15,055 nucleotides of DNA from Treponema sp. (GTDB lineage Bacteria > Spirochaetota > Spirochaetia > Treponematales > Breznakiellaceae), in contig JAITES010000207.1 in assembly GCA_031281925.1 (NCBI GenBank), forward strand, positions 1 through 15,055. The letters are read 5' to 3'. The notes beneath the pieces are model-generated. The model did not search any database, had not been told where the DNA came from, and saw only the letters and a program-made list of their open reading frames with translations. Positions 12,924 to 15,055 of the stretch are shown in pieces. Position numbers and translations under genes: made by a program. How positions within the stretch are numbered: the first letter of the stretch is position 1; the number at the start of each line of letters is the position of its first letter.

Positions 12924-13556
12924 CTACAGTTCTGAACGATTCCGGATCACCCGGTTTATGAGACCGTATTTGACCGCCTCTTCGGCAGTCATCCAGTAAT
13001 CCCGGTCGGTGTCCTTTTCAACCTGATCCAGGGGATTGCCGGTTTCCTCCGCGATAAGACGGTTGATTTTGGCCCGGAGCTTGTCCAGTTCACGGGCATG
13101 GATTTCAATATCCGTGGCCACGCCCCGGATTCCGGAAAGAGGCTGATGAATCAGATAATGGCTGTTGGGAAGTCCCACCCGTCTGTCTCCGGGGCTTGCA
13201 AGCTGAATGATTGCGGCCGCGCTGGCCACCAGGCCCATGCCGACAGTCCAGACCTGGGGCTTTACAAAACGGATCATGTCGAAAATCGCGTAACCGGCAT
13301 CGGCATCTCCGCCGGGGGAATCAATGAAGATCCGGATAGGATCATCCCCCATGTCTTCCAGCAGGAGAAGCTGCCTGATGGTTCTTTCGGCAAGGTTCTT
13401 GTTTATCTCTCCGGACAGAAGAATTGTCCGGGTTTTAAGCATCTTCTGAATCAGGGGATCGGGGCCGGAATTCCCGGACCTGGCCTCCTCCTCATCCTCT
13501 TCTTCCTCATCCTCACAGTGTATCTGTTCAAACTGGCTCTTTATAAAATGGTACAT
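12924..13556 (-). CDS. clpP: ClpP-family serine protease subunit with acidic N-terminal insert
   Basis: ClpP forms a barrel of two heptamers that degrades proteins fed by a Clp ATPase. The catalytic triad is complete with the spacing of E. coli ClpP: S112 in LVASAAA, H137 in LIHQP and D186 in DTDRDYWMTAEEA. IDSPGGDADAG (78-88) is the oxyanion region. It differs from textbook ClpP at two places. The N-terminus has an acidic tract (EDEEEEDEEEA, 15-25) instead of the usual axial-loop sequence, and the residue after the catalytic serine is alanine where ASMG is usual. It may be a second, specialised ClpP paralogue. GGAGG 4 nt before the ATG is a strong ribosome-binding site. Its own promoter-like sequence lies in the 58-bp gap after alr. 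It leads the clpP-pth-mazG group. Confidence 0.92.
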   Translation of the reverse strand: MYHFIKSQFEQIHCEDEEEEDEEEARSGNSGPDPLIQKMLKTRTILLSGEINKNLAERTIRQLLLLEDMGDDPIRIFIDSPGGDADAGYAIFDMIRFVKPQVWTVGMGLVASAAAIIQLASPGDRRVGLPNSHYLIHQPLSGIRGVATDIEIHARELDKLRAKINRLIAEETGNPLDQVEKDTDRDYWMTAEEAVKYGLINRVIRNRSEL

Positions 13557-13571
13557 CGTTCCTCCAAGCTA

Positions 13572-13600
13572 ATAATATTGAAAAGAGACTTTTGGGGCAA
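13572..13600 (-). promoter_or_regulatory. Candidate promoter of clpP-pth-mazG
   Basis: On the minus strand TTGCCC (13600-13595), a 17-nt spacer and TATTAT (13577-13572) lie in the short gap between alr and clpP. The start would fall near 13565, right at the GGAGG of clpP, giving a leader of about 10 nt. The group can therefore be transcribed apart from alr. Confidence 0.45.
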
Positions 13601-13614
13601 TGGCGGCTCCCGGC

Positions 13615-14751
13615 TCAATTTCCGCAGTATATTCTTTCTACCCTTTTATTGATATTACAGGTAATTTCATAGGATATGGTACCGGTTCGCTCCGCCAGTA
13701 CATCCACGCCCAGCCCCGGAGGAGGCCCGCCGAAAACGGAAACCTCTTCCCAGCGTTTAACCTGCGAACCGGGCCCCAGGTCTACCAGGCACTGATCCAT
13801 ACAGATCCGCCCCACAATGGGACGGGCCTCTCCCCGGATTACCACATGGGCCTGGCCGCCCAGAGACCGGGGGAAACCGTCGGCATAGCCGACAGGAATG
13901 GTACCAATCGTGGTATCATGGGCCGCCGTCCATATCCTTCCGTAGGAAACGCTTTCGCCCTTCTTTACTTCCTTGATAAACACAATATTGCTGACAAGCT
14001 CCATGACAGGCTCGACAGGGATACTGCAGGCGGCAAGATCTGGATTACCCGAGCCCTTCGGACTGTAACCGTAGAGCAGGATGCCGGGCCTCACCATGTC
14101 AAACCGGGAGTCCGGATGAAAGACCACCCCTCCGGAATTGGCCGCATGGACAATGCCGGGATCGATACCCGCCTGCCGTATACTCTCCACCACGGCCCGG
14201 AAACGCTCAAGCTGGATCCTGGTGTATTCAATGTCTTGCGGAGAGGGGGAATCGGCAACGGAGAGATGAGTGGCCGTCCCCGCGTAGACAAGGCCCGTCA
14301 TTCCGGCCATGGCCCCGGCAAGGGAAACGGCGTCCTCCGGCCTGCAGCCCAGACGGCACATGCCCGTATCAACCTTGAGATGAACCTGAACCTTTGCCTG
14401 CAATTTTACGGCTGTTTTTGCAAGCTCTTCCGCAAATTCAAGATCCGAAAGCAGAGGGATGAGGGAACTCCGTACCATTTCCGGCAGTTCCTCAGGCATG
14501 GCCTGGGAGAGAAGCAGAATCGGGGCCTTTATACCCCCGGCCCGGAGTTCCGCGCCTTCCTGCACGGAGGCCACCGCGACACAGTATGCGCCGGCTTCAA
14601 GCCCCGCGGCGGTTATGCGCAGACTCCCGTGACCATACGCATCCGCCTTGACAGGGATGCAGATCCGGCACCTTTCCCCGATACGGGAACGGACAGCCTG
14701 AATATTCCTGCGAAAAGCATCAAGATGAATAAGCGCCCTGGTCGCCCTCAT
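13615..14751 (-). CDS. alr: Alanine racemase (PLP-dependent)
   Basis: Alr converts L-alanine to D-alanine for peptidoglycan. Counting from ATG at 14751 (378 residues), the N-terminal barrel has VKADAYGHG with the PLP-binding lysine K35. KVDTGMCRLG (126-135) and HAANSGG (202-208) follow, and RPGILLYGY (221-229) is the PLP-phosphate region. The C-terminal domain has the second catalytic residue, Y270 in SYGRIW, then GYADG (288-292) and GRICMDQ (314-320). A TTG at 14757 is an alternative start: AAGGAG (14768-14763) is 5 nt before the TTG and 11 nt before the ATG, so the choice is open. The ribosome-binding site sits in a hairpin loop, and the whole start region is duplicated just upstream. The gene is the first of a row of four on this strand. 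Confidence 0.95.
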   Translation of the reverse strand: MRATRALIHLDAFRRNIQAVRSRIGERCRICIPVKADAYGHGSLRITAAGLEAGAYCVAVASVQEGAELRAGGIKAPILLLSQAMPEELPEMVRSSLIPLLSDLEFAEELAKTAVKLQAKVQVHLKVDTGMCRLGCRPEDAVSLAGAMAGMTGLVYAGTATHLSVADSPSPQDIEYTRIQLERFRAVVESIRQAGIDPGIVHAANSGGVVFHPDSRFDMVRPGILLYGYSPKGSGNPDLAACSIPVEPVMELVSNIVFIKEVKKGESVSYGRIWTAAHDTTIGTIPVGYADGFPRSLGGQAHVVIRGEARPIVGRICMDQCLVDLGPGSQVKRWEEVSVFGGPPPGLGVDVLAERTGTISYEITCNINKRVERIYCGN

Positions 14752-14875
14752 GCGCAAGCCGCTCCTTGCGGCGCCGTATTATCAACTTCCCTATGCTCGT
14801 GGCCCGAAGGGACACATGCACAAGCCGCCTCCTGGCGGCGCCGTACCATCAATTCCCTTACATTTGTGGCCCGAA
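14749..14875 (-). repeat. Tandem duplication of the alr translation-start region
   Basis: Two imperfect copies (14749-14808 and 14815-14875, offset 66 bp) share, on the minus strand, TTCGGGCCAC, then a TACGGCGCCGC block, a Shine-Dalgarno, CGGCTTG and CATG. Each copy puts the Shine-Dalgarno in a hairpin loop. In the gene-proximal copy GCCGC-AAGGA-GCGGC spans 14772-14758. In the distal copy GCCGCC-AGGA-GGCGGC spans 14839-14824. The copies differ in the loop and stem and in the stretch between, so the duplication is not recent. Confidence 0.75.
14791..14817 (-). other. Possible eight-codon leader ORF upstream of alr
   Basis: The distal copy of the duplicated start region has its own AGGAGG and ATG (14817-14815), which reads MCPFGPRA and stops at TAG (14793-14791), 39 nt before the alr ATG. 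It may simply be a fossil of the duplication. If translated, ribosomes would stop just upstream of the second hairpin and could change its folding. Confidence 0.25.
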
Positions 14876-14882
14876 ATGCCGT

Positions 14883-14912
14883 ATAATAACACAAAGGGAA
14901 AGAACTACACAA
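14883..14912 (-). promoter_or_regulatory. Candidate promoter of alr
   Basis: On the minus strand TATTAT (14888-14883) has a weak -35-like TTGTGT (14912-14907) at 18 nt. It lies just upstream of the duplicated leader, so the mRNA would include both hairpins. GATAAT inside the gene-proximal copy is a further -10-like sequence. Confidence 0.3.
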
Positions 14913-14965
14913 TATGCGGTTTTGGCTTAAATTTCGAAAAAAACAAGGAATTTTTTCCCAAGTAC

Positions 14966-14994
14966 TGGATTATTGTACCAAAAAGTAGTATACT
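14966..14994 (+). promoter_or_regulatory. Candidate promoter of the right-edge ORF
   Basis: TATACT (14989-14994), lying in the palindrome AGTATACT, has only a weak TGGATT 17 nt upstream (14966-14971). The ATG at 15006 is 11 nt after the -10 box, so a very short leader is implied. Confidence 0.3.
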
Positions 14995-15005
14995 GAAATA
15001 AGGAT

Positions 15006-15055
15006 ATGTGTCTTCAAATGGGAGAATTGAAGCTCCCCATGTCAGTTTTAGCGTT
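15006..15055 (+). CDS. Start of an unidentified ORF running off the right edge
   Basis: From ATG at 15006 the frame stays open for 16 codons to the edge (beginning MCLQMGELKLP); an in-frame ATG at 15018 is an alternative start. AAGGA is present (15000-15004) but too close to the first ATG and too far from the second. A TATACT box lies 11 nt upstream. The gene would be divergent from alr. Too little is visible to name a family, and the short length makes even its reality uncertain. Confidence 0.35.
   Translation, partial: MCLQMGELKLPMSVLA

Noticed and set aside
13600..14886. 428-codon open frame on the plus strand opposite alr
   Set aside because: Antisense to an intact alanine racemase and its leader; no family features.
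1..15055. CRISPR array, tRNA or rRNA gene, or transposase
   Set aside because: No regularly spaced repeats, cloverleaf with tRNA consensus bases, rRNA-like stretch or transposase motif was seen on either strand.

Overview
The window looks like a chromosomal segment of a spirochaete, most likely a treponeme. This rests on the gene families (a lipoprotein with a loose lipobox, a small clan AA aspartic protease, a spirochaete-like set of housekeeping genes) and on GC-rich coding sequence with AT-rich regulatory gaps. It is an inference from recognition; no database was searched.

Left part (1-2526). An M20 metallopeptidase gene runs off the left edge on the minus strand. A GC-rich element built of nested inverted repeats follows (about 511-639), then an AT-rich accessory stretch (about 640-2035). 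That stretch holds an unknown four-helix membrane protein, a cysteine-rich DUF3795-type protein, a palindromic MITE-like element with perfect 18-bp terminal inverted repeats, and a start-less ORF that looks like a gene remnant. The composition becomes GC-rich again at a small retropepsin-like protease (2092-2526).

Middle part (2569-8300). Three minus-strand genes form a probable operon, in transcription order: long-chain acyl-CoA ligase, SH3-domain lipoprotein, ABC-F ATPase. The gap upstream of the ligase (7940-8300) contains, on the plus strand, a near-consensus promoter, about 90 nt of foldable sequence and a strong intrinsic terminator. No protein gene fits, so I call a small RNA of about 135 nt. 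Its terminator loop carries ACCTCCTTT, which matches the anti-Shine-Dalgarno tail of 16S rRNA. This is the most interesting object in the window.

Right part (8301-15055). A large hybrid histidine kinase with two receivers converges on the small RNA. Upstream of it lie a 39-residue lysine-rich protein and a housekeeping cluster, in transcription order alr, clpP, pth, mazG, with clpP-pth-mazG tightly packed. The alr leader holds a 66-bp-period tandem duplication of its ribosome-binding region, each copy placing the Shine-Dalgarno in a GC-rich hairpin loop. A short plus-strand ORF begins at the right edge. Several genes (M20 peptidase, ligase, right-edge ORF) have a -10-like box only 6-11 nt before the ATG and no clear ribosome-binding site, which suggests leaderless or near-leaderless mRNAs.
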